Below are positions 23,216-36,100 of a stretch of 64,000 nt of DNA, one piece after another (position 1 is the first letter of the stretch; every line of letters begins with the position of its first letter). The stretch spans positions 13,981,806-14,045,805 of the forward strand of contig JABBOT010000007.1 in NCBI GenBank assembly GCA_016165875.1, read 5' to 3'. Below the pieces are notes generated by a model, which saw nothing but the letters and a program-made list of their open reading frames with translations, searched no databases and had not been told where the DNA came from. This DNA comes from Acanthopleura granulata. Taxonomy: Eukaryota; Mollusca; Polyplacophora; Chitonida; Chitonidae. A program made the position numbers and the translations under genes.

Positions 23216-23897
23216 TCACTGACATCAAACAGAAACGTGTTTGCGCTGCGCAAAACTGAGTAAGATATTAGGCCGACTTTCCATAAATAGTCCAAATGGC
23301 GACGTTATAGCGGATCAAGACCCTCACACGACATTTCCCTGGATCATAAAGCTGCGTAACGCCAGATATCGCTTTTCAACGTGAATTTGTTAAAAATGAT
23401 ACGATCGACACGTCCATATCTTGCCTCATGGTTCTTTTCAGAACCCTGGGCTGTTATCCCCTGTAAACTGGCTTTCCCCTCAGTGCGAAGGTAAAAGTGG
23501 TCGAGGATAAGGTTCTACAATCTACATGCAAAGAATATAGTAAAAAGATAACCACATCGTGTGATCTCGCGTATCTGGTTGTCAGTGCCCTGGAAAAGAC
23601 AGCTGTTGTGAGTACCACTCAGGTATAATAACATCCTGGTGCAACTTAGAACCTTGCATATGGGATGCTAAACTGAACCCTACTAATAAGGTTTTATATG
23701 GAACTCCACAGGGTGCCACCATAGGGACAAGACATTGGACCCCTAAAGGTTCAGTCGCGGCACCTTCTTTTCTAAGTGTATGTTGTCCACTTGTGTCACT
23801 ACATTTCAGAATATTTTCACAATTTTTCAAATCAAGATTGGGGTAATACCTATGGTTTTCAAATAGGTAACCTTGACACTACCATGCTTGGAACCGC

Positions 23898-24240
23898 TTC
23901 GTCGGCCTGGTGGTTAGAGCGTCCTTCTCGAGATAGGGAGATCCGGGATCAATACCGGGTCGGCTCATACCAAAGAATTTAACATCGGTAACCTTGGTAA
24001 TACCTTGCCTGGAATTGCACTGAAAGGTTAGAGGACTGGACAGGACTGGTCGATCCGGTGTCAGTATAATGTGACTGGGTTGGGTGTCATGTCTTGTGTG
24101 TTGGGCATGATGTTCCAGTGGCGACAGCACTTTGAGGACATGGACTCACCCAGTATTTATTTACATTGTAAGTACTCCTAGTCGTCCGACTGAAAAATTG
24201 TTAGGTACGACGTAAAACGGCAAAGCATACATACATACAC
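23898..24240 (+). mobile_element. SINE family C, near full length
   Basis: tRNA-like head with 'tcggcctggtggttagagc' and 'ggatcaataccgg', body with 'gtgttgggcatgatgttcc', and a tail ending CATACATACATACAC. Confidence 0.75.
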
Positions 24241-24329
24241 ATGTAAGCTTGCTGGCAACTCGGCCACTTATCTTATGATTCCTATCAAAGTGCAGACACT
24301 CGCAAACATGCGCGCTACAGTTTCGGCTG

Positions 24330-24516
24330 TCTCACCTTCATTATTTAGGAGCTCACCGGCCTGGCAGGTCATCGCTCCATGCTGAAACAAAAACGACGCC
24401 GTGTTTCATGGTTACGCGCTACAAACGGAAGTGCCGCCATAAAAATGGCGTTCTTTTTTTTGGATTCGGAGGGACGACCTTCTAGGCCGATCTGCTCCTA
24501 AATAATGAAGGTAAGA
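24330..24516. mobile_element. about 190-bp hairpin MITE-like element
   Basis: The 33-base arms at 24330-24362 and 24484-24516 are inverted copies with about four mismatches; both contain 'accttcattatttaggagc' in their own orientation. No coding sequence lies between them. Confidence 0.6.
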
Positions 24517-24784
24517 CCGCCTGACATCGGAATACAGTACATGGTAGAGCCAAGGATCACGTAATTCATTAAGATGAAGCACACTGCTTCGTAAATAACA
24601 AATTCTGTATGTTCAGTCTATTTTTCAGGGCTCGACTAGGCTAACCTCGCGATCAACAGGGAATGACTTGTTCACTCGGCGCACTGATTCAATCCGCGAT
24701 TGTATAGATCTGGAATCGAAGATATTCTAAGCAGTCTCTTGAAATTGTAAGTAGGCGCACAACCAAGGGCCTATATCCTATAGC

Positions 24785-25797
24785 CTATAACCCCAGACGT
24801 ATTCCGCTATACCACTTTCTGGTTGAGAATGTTAGTAAGTATATCAGAATTGTCTCGTAATCAGACGGAAAACAGTTGATTTAACCTCACTTCTAATTGG
24901 CAAAATGGTAAACTTGGAACAGGTGACGTCACAATGGAAACAGATATCTTCTCGGGTACTAGGAATGTCTCTCCCTTCATTAATCCAAACGGAGCCCATG
25001 GCCGCCCGTTCAATTTTTAATTCCACCATGTGGGAGTTTTTGTTTACTTTTTCGATTGCGATACCTCAGTTATCCTACATCACAAAAATAAAATGTGACG
25101 TTTTTGGAACTATGAATGGGATTCTTTATCGATACATATACATTAAGCCTGTTGTTGTCCTTTGTTTTAAAGTCTTAAACCCACATCGACCGCATTGGTG
25201 AGAGGCTCCGGGGTCCTTGTACTGCACTAGTACGCGGTCACAGCCACAAAGGCCATCCACCAGGTTAAATATCAATTTGGCGAAATATCCACAAAGTAAA
25301 TTCGTTGGCATGAGAAACAGTTTCCATAGGAACTTATTGCCCGATGGTGAATCTGTTCACCTCCGAAAATATCGATGCGACAAATACCCACGTGGCTAAC
25401 TACCCGTCTGGTAAATTGGACCAGACAGAAAATTTGACATTTTGCTAACTTGCGACCAATGAGTTCTTATCACTAAATCGTTACCTAAATGTTAACAGTA
25501 ATGACTGGTTCGCGCTTTTCGCATCTTTTGATTAATACTAGATATGTTTATTAATTGAATTGACTGATATTTTTTTGCGTTTTCTACGCAGCGATTTAAG
25601 ACACAGACGTTAGATTTATTTAGTAATTTATTTTTCCGGTTGATCTTGCCATACTCAAAAATATTTCACTTATACATGTACGACGGCGGCCAGCATTATG
25701 GTTCGAAAAAACCGTGCAGAGGCAGACTGATTTTTTTTTATCCTTTATAGAGAAAAGTGCTCATGGTGGTATGGCGTGACACTGCCCGAAACTTTGG
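24785..25797. repeat. 1-kb dispersed repeat, copy 1
   Basis: Closely matches 57140-58132 along its length, from the 'ccactttc' start through 'aaaatgtgacgttt' to a shared end at 'cactgccc.aaactttgg'. It contains SINE A pieces (about 25175-25262 and 25620-25725), so it is a composite unit copied as a whole. Confidence 0.75.
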
Positions 25798-26507
25798 GGA
25801 TATATATTCTGTTGATTGACGTTGACAAACCTAGCATATGGAGAGTAAGGCAAGTATATACACATGCGCTCACGCAACCTCAAAATCACAAGACTATATG
25901 TCTGTCTTTGCCGTGCAACACGTGAATGCAAATGCACAAAGCTTTATTAATTCACTAATTTAAATGAAGAAGCCAGTAAATAACTCCAGATAGTTAATGC
26001 GTTTTGCTGACTTGTATTGTGAGTACAATACATTAATGTAACGAACGGAGAAAACACTCACAGGGTGGAAACCTGAGTGATATCATAGAAGTGTAGGAAT
26101 GCATCCTATAAATTCTCTTTAGTATTTTGAATAGCGTGTATGGCTTTGTCATCAGGAATCGATATTGCTGCTGAAGTATATACGTATGTAGGTTGCAAAG
26201 AAACAATTTATTTAATTTATTTTTCCATTTTATCAAGAAATAAGAACGAATCTGTTAGAGAAGGTCAGTGAGGTGAGTTATAACAGCCCTATCACCGATA
26301 TTGTTCCGTTATACGGTGACATCAGTGTCAACACTATGATCAATGTGCAAATAACTAAATGTATATGTGAATACTAGAAAGCCAGCAAACGATTTTTTTT
26401 AGTTACGACGTCTGCACTTGATTCACATTACCTCCAAAACCTTGAAACTTCAGCCTATGTTATTCAACCATTAACCCATGTTATTGCAGTTATTATTATT
26501 ACTTTTA

Positions 26508-29500
26508 TTAGGGATTGAAGCCATTCAGGCTCAGGCTTGAATCCCTATTTTATCTATTCGGATTATTTATTTATTATTATTCTCACCAAAACTGTGACGC
26601 GTTTCTGGAGAAAACAATTAGTTAAAAGTTTATGAAATCTTAACAGGTTTGTCTGTATGGCTTGAAATTGGGCATGGTAGGTTTTGAGTAGATTTTGACA
26701 CGTGACTTGGCGGTCATTTTGAATTTTGATGAAAACCTTAAAAAATCTTCTTCTCAGGAACGTCTGAGCTGAAATTTAAACTCAAGTTGAACAATGACAA
26801 GGCTTGCTAAGCTTGAGAACGAGAACTTTCTTGCTTGAAAATTGTACAAGCTCGTTATTGGATAAATATGTCATGTGACTCCAAATTTTGTTTTTTGATA
26901 ATGATTTCTACACTTCTTCAGATGAATGTCCCGCCCATACTTCTGTGTAATGCAGTTTTGGACGCTGATTCCGAATATGCAATTTTTGCAAACCGCAAGT
27001 GACGTCATCAAAATTGGAAGTGGGTATATCTCATTAACCAATGAAGCTAGAAACGCAATCTTAAAGCCTAACATCATCACAAAACAAGCAGACAAATTTT
27101 ACACAGCTGAAAGTGACGTCAGCAAACCGAAAGTAGTGCATGCCAAAAAAAAATCGCCATTTTTTCATTTTTCAAAATTGAAAAACTTCTACAGCTAAAA
27201 AGGCAAAATAAATGCGGGAAACTTAGGTAGGTGATAGACCCAGACGTGCTCTTACGGTTAAAGATTTGGGTGTCTCCAGTCATGTGACCTGGCGGACATT
27301 TTGGGTTCACATTAAAAATTTAACAGTTATTTTCTTCAAAACCCAACCTCTGATTGACTTGAAATTTATCACGCATAACAAGCGTTCCATGTAGAGTATT
27401 TGCAAGAAAGAATGTAATGTTTATGCAAATTAGGTTTCAGCTCACACAGCGCAAATAATATTACCTGAGTTTTTTTTTTTTTTTTTTTTTTTAATTACAA
27501 TCTTGTATATATGCTATCTGACGCAGTTTCACGTCCTGATCACGATTCCGGTCTTATTTTTGTTCTGCGATGCATATTTTTGTCGCAAATTGAGATTAAA
27601 AGGGGAAAAGGTGCAATTTCCCCCGTTTTTGCAGGTCACATAACAGAAAACTGTTACGGCTGTAAAGTTGAAAATCCTTGTGTGTAATGTGCTGTAAAGT
27701 GAAGATCGGTGATTTGTGTCAGAAAACACAGCACATGCAGGCTTTTAAATAATGTCAGAAGTCAGATTTACTACATTTGGCACATTTACATATACATGCT
27801 ATATAGTGTAATACAATGTATGGATGGCTACGAAGAACATTTACGATGTCTCTTAATTATCTGCTTTCCACTGCTGTTGCGATTGGCTCACCCAGTGTAT
27901 GTTGTGCATGCATTTCTAAAAGTTAGCTTTGTTTTAGTGCAAATCTCGTCTTCTTTACGGTAACAAGGCCACGGTGATTGACAGATATCTATCTACACGT
28001 GCCCTGGTCCAGTTGTTCGCTTTCTGACAACAGCCGAGCAATCAGTAGAGTAGTCAGTCTGTGCATGGCAGGTGGTGGATTCAGACGTGCAGGTAAAAAC
28101 CTGCTGCTACATGGGCTATGTTTTTTGTCTTATTTCTTACAAAATACATGCTAAGTCTGAGATGGGATTGCTCTTTCTCACTGGGCATAGCGCAGCATCA
28201 TCAAACTGGCCGATATATTCGCGGGAATCCGAATGACTGGCCAACTGTCTCAGTGATAAACGGTGTCAGGTGGAAACTGTAAGGTGGCTTTGAAACTTTC
28301 AAAGCCATGTATCTGGTTATGTGTTGATTTTCGAGCAATAACTTATACTGTCACATGAAAGATATAAGGGTTGAGAAAAGGTGTATGGAAATTTGAAGTG
28401 AAAATTGCCACTGCTTGGGCACTTATATATATGTATATATATATATATATATATACTGGATAGTAGGTGAGATGCTGTGGAAATTTTCTCCGACTTGACC
28501 TAATTACATAAGCATTTAAACGCTAACCGCCTCCCTGCTGTGTGGAGTGACGCAGTTATGTTTAGGGGCAGTCGAGCGGCGAAGATGACTGACGTCGGGA
28601 AATTGACATTAGACAGATCGCAGCGGACTGTTTACCACTTACGCCAGTCAGTCATGGCAGAGTTCCATCCCAGCTGAGCGAATTTGTCATGTGATGAAAA
28701 TTTTCTGAATTTAAACATTGTAAGTACGCTGGTAGGCGGAGTTTGATGTTCTGATCACGAATCTGCTGGTTTTTCTTTTCTCCGATGCACCGTTTTGTCG
28801 CGGAAGACAAGTCCGGAAAAAGTGAAATTTTTCCCCACGTTTGGAGGTCACCTGAGAGAAACCCGCTACAGCTGTAGTGCAAAGGGCTTTGTGTGTACTG
28901 TATGTGTGTGGAGTATCGTTGAAGTGTCCTAATAAATGCGGGAGTTGCAGTGCTTGAAAAATTGTCCAAATGCCGATTTGCTGTGTAGGGCACTTGGACG
29001 TCCCCATGTTATATTATGCATTTTAAATGCATTTATGACTAGGATGAATGTACGAATATGGTAAGCATGCTACTCAACGTAGTTTGACGTCCTGATCATG
29101 AATTTGGACTTATTTCTTTCCTCCAACGTATAGTTTTGCCACAAACTGCGATCAAATTGGGAAAAAGCGCAATATCCACCATACTTGCATGTGACTTGAC
29201 AGAGAACGGTTAAAGCTGTAAAGCTCAAGATCGCCAAGTGAAAGGTGCTATACATGTTCTTTATGTGGGCTGAAAATCTTTGAACTGTCCTGACAAATAC
29301 AGGGTCTACAGGGCTTCAAAATTTGAAAAAACAGTTATTTACTATATTTGGCACATATATATAAATATGTACAATGCATCTACAATGCGTTCATGTTTAG
29401 GATGAAAGTAGAAATGTCGAAAGCATGCTACCCGACGTTGTTTGACGTCCTTATCACGAATCTGGTCATATTTATTTCCTGCGATGTATACTTATGACGC

Positions 29501-30440
29501 AAACTGCTATTAGGGTACGACATGGCGCAATTTTCACCGATATCTCCAGGACACATGAATGAAAACTGTTACAGATGTAAACATGGAAACCTCGTAGTGC
29601 ACAAGTATGCACATCTACTGCGCCGATGTAACCAAGGGCTACAGACATGCACATACAGGCCTTATTGCCTTGAGGCCCGGCATTCCTGTCCCAGATAGCG
29701 ATATTTATTCTTATTGTCCACAATTTTGTCCCGCGTTTCTCGAGGAAACAGCAAGTCGAAAGGTAATGAAACTTCAGTATGCTTTAGCTACAGACCTGAA
29801 GTTTTGCACCTAGACGTTTGGAAACGTGGATCACGTGACTTCGTGGCCATACTGAATTTTGATAAAAACTTTTGAACATCTTCATTAGAACGGCGGACGC
29901 GACTAAGCTGAAATTCAAACTGTAGTTCCATAAAGCCTAGGCACATTCAGGGTGGTAACGAAAACTTTCTGCGATGAAAATTGTACAAGATGGCTATTGG
30001 GTGAACATGTCGTGTGACCGAAAAATTCGTTTCTTGCAAATAATTTCTGATGCAGTTTTGGACGCTGATTTCAGATATGCAAATGTTGGGAAACCGCAAG
30101 TGACGTCATCAAAACCAGAAGTGGGTATATTTTCATAACCAATGAAGCTATAGACGCAATCTTAAGGCCTAACATCATCCCAAGGCATGTAGACAAATTT
30201 TACATAACCGGAAATGGCGTCCACGGACCCGAAGTTGTTCATGCAAAAAAAAAAAAATGCAACTTTTGCAAATTTCACAATTGTAAAACTTCTACCGCTG
30301 AAATGACAACGCAGAACTGTGTGAAATTTAGGAAGGTAGTAGTATAGACCATACGCAGTTCGCTAAAAAACGCCAAGAAAGCAACTCCCGTACCAATGAA
30401 CGGGGGGGCTGAAATCCTAGCCCTTGGGACAAAAAAAGGG
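26508..30440. repeat. composite repeat with tandem units of about 330-350 bp
   Basis: Flanking blocks of about 700 bp at about 26.5-27.3 kb and 29.7-30.4 kb are alike; both contain 'ccgcaagtgacgtcatcaaaa' and 'accaatgaagcta'. Between them, units of roughly 330-350 bp start near 27520, 28700, 29040 and 29400 and share 'gtttgacgtcctgatcac', a 'ttttgtcgca' step and 'acagggtctacagggctt'. Related units lie at 40660-41260. Poly-T (27471-27492) and TA (28428-28455) tracts are embedded. No coding function is seen. Confidence 0.65.
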
Positions 30441-31689
30441 TTGATTGCAAAATATAAAATTAAAAAGTTCTACCCACGAGACCCCGTCATTAATTAGAAA
30501 TATTTACTGAAAGGTCGGAATATTTTCATGCCTAAGCACTCCAATATCCATGCGCAAACGTAGCTCTGACACAAGATATTGATTCGCGCGCCCTTGCTTT
30601 GTCTATAAATAGCATCAAAACAAAACTCTCAATCGAGCACGGATTTTGAGGTAGGGCGCCAAATGAAACATCTGCGGACACGAAAACTCATATTTATTAC
30701 TGTCCAGCAACCCAGATGTGATTTACACCGGTTCGAGTTGCATATGAAAGCCAGAAGCAGACTCTTATGAGTATTTTGACCAAACAACCACGTGTCAGAA
30801 TTAGGTCATGTTTATCTCATTCAGACAGTGAGCGGTATAGTCAAAAATAACTTACATGTAGGATTCCATTATACCTCTGCATTAGCCAAAGTCAAAATTA
30901 TACAACAACAGATCGAATGACAGTCATATCATATCTATATAGGACTACCTCTGCATGACATATGGCTGCTGTTGGATATGAGCGAAAAACATGGTTATTA
31001 TGTACCCTTACCTTTTATGAACAATAAAACATTTAATATATAAAATCAGATTTTTTTCTGTTACAGTTTTACACTGTATACTACATGTAAGATATTTTCT
31101 AAGAAAACCCCGTCCTGATAGAGGAAAAAAAGGGAATTAGACCTTAATTGTACCACAAAGAGAATTTAGCCTAATTGATGATAGTAAATTTACAACTTAA
31201 ATGATAGTGAAGAGGCAAGTTGACATACAGTTAAAAAGAGTTTTAGGCTAAAATCAATTCTACGGCTTGTGGCCAGGGAACAATTAAGACCCTGATTGTT
31301 AAATCAGCCATACCTGTATGCCCTCAGTGGGAGAAATTTAACACAGTAGTGGGTCCAAGAAAATTGTTTATTTAAATAAAATATTTCATTGTGGAGGTAT
31401 TTCAGTGCCGACAGCTCAAGTACTGCCCATTCACTTCCATGTTAAACTTTCTCCCTTTGGTGAGTGACAAATTTGCGGACAAATCTCGATGTTGAATGTT
31501 GGACCATGAAGTTATCTGTAGAGTCTAACAGAGGCTTGCATTCTGTTAAAGTTGGGACTGTTATATATATAGATGTTTAAATTTCACAATATACATTTAA
31601 TTTGTGACATATACAAAGCTATGCACAGTGTGAAATTTAAAAAGCTATACATGCCTAACAACATCCCAAACTCAAAAATTGCAAGAATT

Positions 31690-31990
31690 ATTCATATTCC
31701 TTGAGGAAGCAGATCTGGTTAAGGCATATGCCTTTACCACTAGGCATCACTGATGAATGTTCAAATTAATCCCAGTCTTGGTCAAAGAATGTTCTACAAA
31801 ATTGGTTCTGTGGCCTTCATGGTGCTCTCTGTAGCAGTATTGGAGTCATGTGCCCTCCACTATATAGACATTAATGTAGTCACCTGTGTGAGCCTTTGCT
31901 AGTACTACTCGCCAAAAGTCAAGGATTTGATCCACCCATAAAACACGGACCGTCATCGTATAAATGATATATTCTTCACCTTTATACATT
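31690..31990 (+). mobile_element. SINE family B, diverged copy
   Basis: Similar in order to 32150-32490: a 'cagtcttggtca' head segment, 'gtggccttcatggtgctctc', 'tactcgccaaaagtcaagg' and a family A-like tail. Confidence 0.55.
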
Positions 31991-32149
31991 ACACAATAAG
32001 CAAAATTAATATCCCTTGAACGAACGATGTCACTTAATATTTCATTTTTGTCAGCAGAAAAAGCAAATACTGCACTACATACAAAATGACAAGAACAAAC
32101 TTATAAATTAATAATGTATTTATTCTGGTGTGAACCGTTTAATCATAAG

Positions 32150-32490
32150 GCTGCATGACTAAGGGTTTCAAATGCAGTCTTGGTCAGAAAATTTCTAGCC
32201 CTGCAGATTTCATCTTTTTCTGCGGCCTTCATAGCAATGTGCTATTGACAGTGCTCTCTCTGAAGCCATACTTGAGTGTGCAGTCTGAAATGCAGTTTAC
32301 TGGAGAACACATACCTTCTATCAATATGACATCTGTCACATGTGGTAGAGTGCACCAGTACTACTTGCCAAAGGTCAGAGGTTTACCCTAGCACTCCTGT
32401 TTCCTCCACCCATAACGTACATGTACTGGCTGCCACTGTATAAGTGAAACATATTTGAGTATACATTTATTGGCAACAAGGAAATAAATA
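32150..32490 (+). mobile_element. SINE family B
   Basis: About 340 bp ending in an AAATAAATAAA tail. It shares 'accttctatcaatatgacat' and 'tacttgccaaaggtcagagg' type segments with the copy at 37730-37997, while the tail region resembles family A. Confidence 0.6.
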
Positions 32491-32727
32491 AATAATACCA
32501 TATTTCTTAAAGTTAATCCACCCTTACCAGGCAAATCTAAATGCAATTCAAGCTTATAAATTATGATTAATTTCTGAATGAATGAATGCTTATTGTTTAA
32601 CAAACTACTCAAGCTTATTTCACTTATACGAAGGCGGTGTCTCCTTGGTGCATGACGGATTTCCACTATATCTTTTATCTGGTGCTGCCTCATCGAGACG
32701 ACTTGCCAAAGACACCCAACAAGCCTC

Positions 32728-32905
32728 ACCCAGTCACATTATACTGACACCGGGCCGACCAATCCACCCTCTTATTGCTGAGCGCCTAGCGAGGAAGCAG
32801 GATGTACCACTTTTTAAAGTCTTTGGTATGACCCAAGCCTTGTTTGAATCCAGATCTCCTCGCCCAAAAGCAAACGCTCTACCAACTGCGCTATTAATTT
32901 CTGTG
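32728..32905 (-). mobile_element. SINE family C, antisense partial copy
   Basis: Contains 'tcacattatactgacaccgg' and the reverse of a tRNA-like head with 'gctctaccaactgcgctat' (A-box complement). Confidence 0.65.
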
Positions 32906-33116
32906 TCAAATAACTTTGAAACATCATGTAATTTACAAATCAAAAAATTTCCTCTCTCTAGTATTTACAATGAATATCTTAACACTCTGACAAAATGTGG
33001 AGACTGGTAGAACTAACAGAGTCAAAGAAAAGGGGTAAATTAGTTTACATTATCATAAAAGTAGGCTTATGGTCTACAGGTGAACAGAGAATACAAATTC
33101 AAAGTGTAAAATGTGA

Positions 33117-36100
33117 CTAATCCACATCCTCAGTGCTGCTGTCATCATCTCCACTGTTTATATCAAGAGCTTCCTCTACAGGCTGTGTATATATTCTGAC
33201 AATTACGGCATTTGCATAAGTCTGTACATGATCGCTTTGAAGAAACACAAGAGCAGCGACCTGAAGAACAGTTATCTACTTTACAGGCGCACTGAACTAA
33301 TTATAACAGTTTGTCAGGGGCTGCACTCTGAGTAATCCACACAATCCTTAACAGACCATCAATTAAATTCCACCCATGACTCTCTGGTCCCGGGGCCTGG
33401 ACTTTACATTTCAGAGAACTCATGAATAGCAGCCTGATAATTACACCGTTTGCTATGTTGGATTAGCACATCTTTTGTTGGAGGCAAATTCTTATCAGAT
33501 GAAGATGATAAACAAAACAGCTTATACCTAGCTTCAGTGATGTCTGGTGGCAGTTGTCCATACAGTCTACACACAAATGACTCCAGACCCTGGGCTGTTA
33601 ACGTGGACAATTCAAAACTACTTCCTATCTCTCGGAATGCATCAAGGTACTAATCTGAAGAAGTAGCAATGTTCAACGCCTTCTTTTTCCCCTTTACTGA
33701 AGAAAGCACTGGTAGAATCACATCCTGTAAAAGTGTGAATCCCTATTAGGGCTGAACACACTTTGGGTCCAATTGTGTCAAAAACCAATCGCAAATCCAA
33801 TCATGCGAGTACGTTTTTTTGTACCATTCAGAAAAAATATTCTGATCTGTGACATGAAGTTACTGATTAAGCCCAGAGCAATGACTGCAACATCAGTGTC
33901 AGGACTCCTGATGATAACAGTATCATGATTCCGAGAAGCGTGATTAGCATGTAACAGTAAACGACCGCCAGCTTCCTCATGATGACAGAACAGATCCTGA
34001 ACAGCAGTATGTGTCACGATTCCATTTTTCACCTGGATTACATGTCACTGTTCTCTATGTGCAATATAAATCTCAACATCAATTGTCAAATTCTGCAAAT
34101 CAGCCTCAATCCAAGCAGAGTATAGATAGTCAGTCATCGATTCTTTGTTTTTGCCACTTGACAGGATCTTTTTCCACTGGTTTGGAGTTCTCTGAGAAGA
34201 TCCATAAATCTGGACTATTTGTGAACCGTCAGCAGCTCGTCTTGGTCGCTCAGTATCTTTAATACTGTTTTCTGGATATCGGTCAGACACAAAGTCTATG
34301 CGATCACACTTGTACTTTTGACCGATACTAATTAAATGCTGTAATATTACATCAGAAAGTTCACCAAAAGTTTGTGGAATATTGCCAAGAGCCTGTAGTA
34401 TATCCATTCCATCAACAATTGTAACCTCATTCTCGGGCACTGAATCAACCAGACAATTTGTCGATTTTGATTCTAGTAGATGAAGTAAGGCTGTCTAGTT
34501 TGTCTTTGCCAATGATCCATCAAATTTGGCTAATGGATAAGACACAGTCCCCAGAGAGTAGAAAACAGTATAAAACCTAGAAAACAGTTTCCTGTCACTT
34601 TTCAAAACAATCTCTTTACCCAACTTCGTCTGTGTGGCTGTGGTTATTTTCATGTCTGAAAATGTCTTCAACTTAAGGCTTTTGATTGGTTTGAAAATGT
34701 TTTCTTCTTTCAGCAAGTCTCTTCTCGATGAATGAAGTCAAAATCTCCTTCCCTTTCTGCTCTGCTTCCAGCAGGTCTCTTTTCACAGCTTCATCAGCAA
34801 CAACAGCAGAGATAATACTGGCCAAACCATCACTTGTTGTTAAATGGATTGATCATAGTTTCTATGGCTGACATTAGAGCTCTAACATCAGAATTGTCTT
34901 TGCTTATTCTGGTTTTGTCAGTATCTTTTCTTGTTTTCATTTCAGTTGTTACACCAGCCATTTCCTCAGATCTCCTTGTAAGTGCAGATCTCTCTTGTTG
35001 GGCTAATATCCATCGTTGTACAGCTGCATGGTTTAGGGTTATCCCAGGTATTCCTCCTTTGCTTTTTGAGTCCTTGTTACACGTCTGCTTAATTGCTTGG
35101 TCACAAGCAATTGAAGAGAAGGGCTGGAAATTTTGTCTCTGAACAGTCCATTGGCCTTTTGCAGAAATTTCATGAAGCCATTGAGGGTGGGAGCTTTCAA
35201 GATTTAACATCTCAAGCCAATATGCTGGTAAATATCTTGAATAGTTCATTCTGTCATATGCAAAATACCACGGCATCATCATTCGCACAGATGAAAGGTG
35301 AAGCTCCCAATCTGACTCCCTTGTTCCTCTGATAAATAGCAAAAGTAGCTGAACCATGGCAATGTAAGAGTTCCAAACGGCAAATGTAGCACTCTGTTGC
35401 GACCTGTTAACCACAAATTGATTGTATTTCTCCCAGAGTTCATCACAAGCAACAGAGGATGACAATACATGAAATTGTTCACTTGGATATTCCCATCCCA
35501 TAGAGGATATCAAAGAAGTATCACTGTCTTTCTCACCTTCTGGTAGACTGTCAAAAAAGGTATGGAATCTTAACACCTGTAAGGTCTTATACAACAGTTT
35601 GTGGACTCTTACACTTCGGTTGTAATGATGGCCATTCATAACACTTTCTATAGATCCTTGGGCAACAACTTCAGACTCAATTAAAACATCAAGAAGGCCT
35701 GCATCCCTGAATCGTTTTCCTATGATTCCACAAAAAGAGCAGCATGTGTGAAACTCTCCCAAACGTGCTACAGTTTTGCGAAACAATGCATCATCCTTCC
35801 ATTGGATTTGCTGGGCTTTTGCATATATAGCCTGATCGAACACTAATATGATGTAGTTCAAACCCAAACGGTCTGACATCTCAAGACTTCGTTTGAAAAT
35901 CATATTGGCTGTTGACATTTCAGTGGGAGAGACCTTAATCACAGGTAGGTATTTTATGGATGATTTCTCCAAAATCTTGTCTGTCTGAAGTGCACAATTA
36001 AAGCCTGTCCACCCAGGAACAAAGTTAGAATTGGCTGGAGACTTTGTGAGAACAAAGGAGTCTGTCTTCAGTGACTTCAACAGATGTTCTTTGTAGAAAT

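Larger units (their letters stand above)
19661..33116. other. repeat-rich intergenic region
   Basis: No gene is supported between the discoidin gene and the pseudogene at 33.1 kb. Identified content: a fold-back element (20698-21365), SINE C copies (about 21.8, 24.0 and 32.8 kb), a direct duplication near 22950-23215, a hairpin element (24330-24516), a 1-kb dispersed repeat (24785-25797), a composite repeat (26508-30440) and SINE B copies (31690-32490). The stretches 19.9-20.6, 22.0-22.9, 23.2-23.9, 25.8-26.5 and 30.5-31.6 kb show nothing recognisable. Confidence 0.65.

Noticed and set aside
28652..29007. Two overlapping minus-strand frames of about 100-113 codons
   Set aside because: They lie in the composite repeat; the neighbouring units of the same repeat do not keep the frame open.
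32582..33010. 142-codon plus-strand frame
   Set aside because: It spans an antisense SINE C copy; part of the translation is SINE sequence seen in other frames elsewhere.
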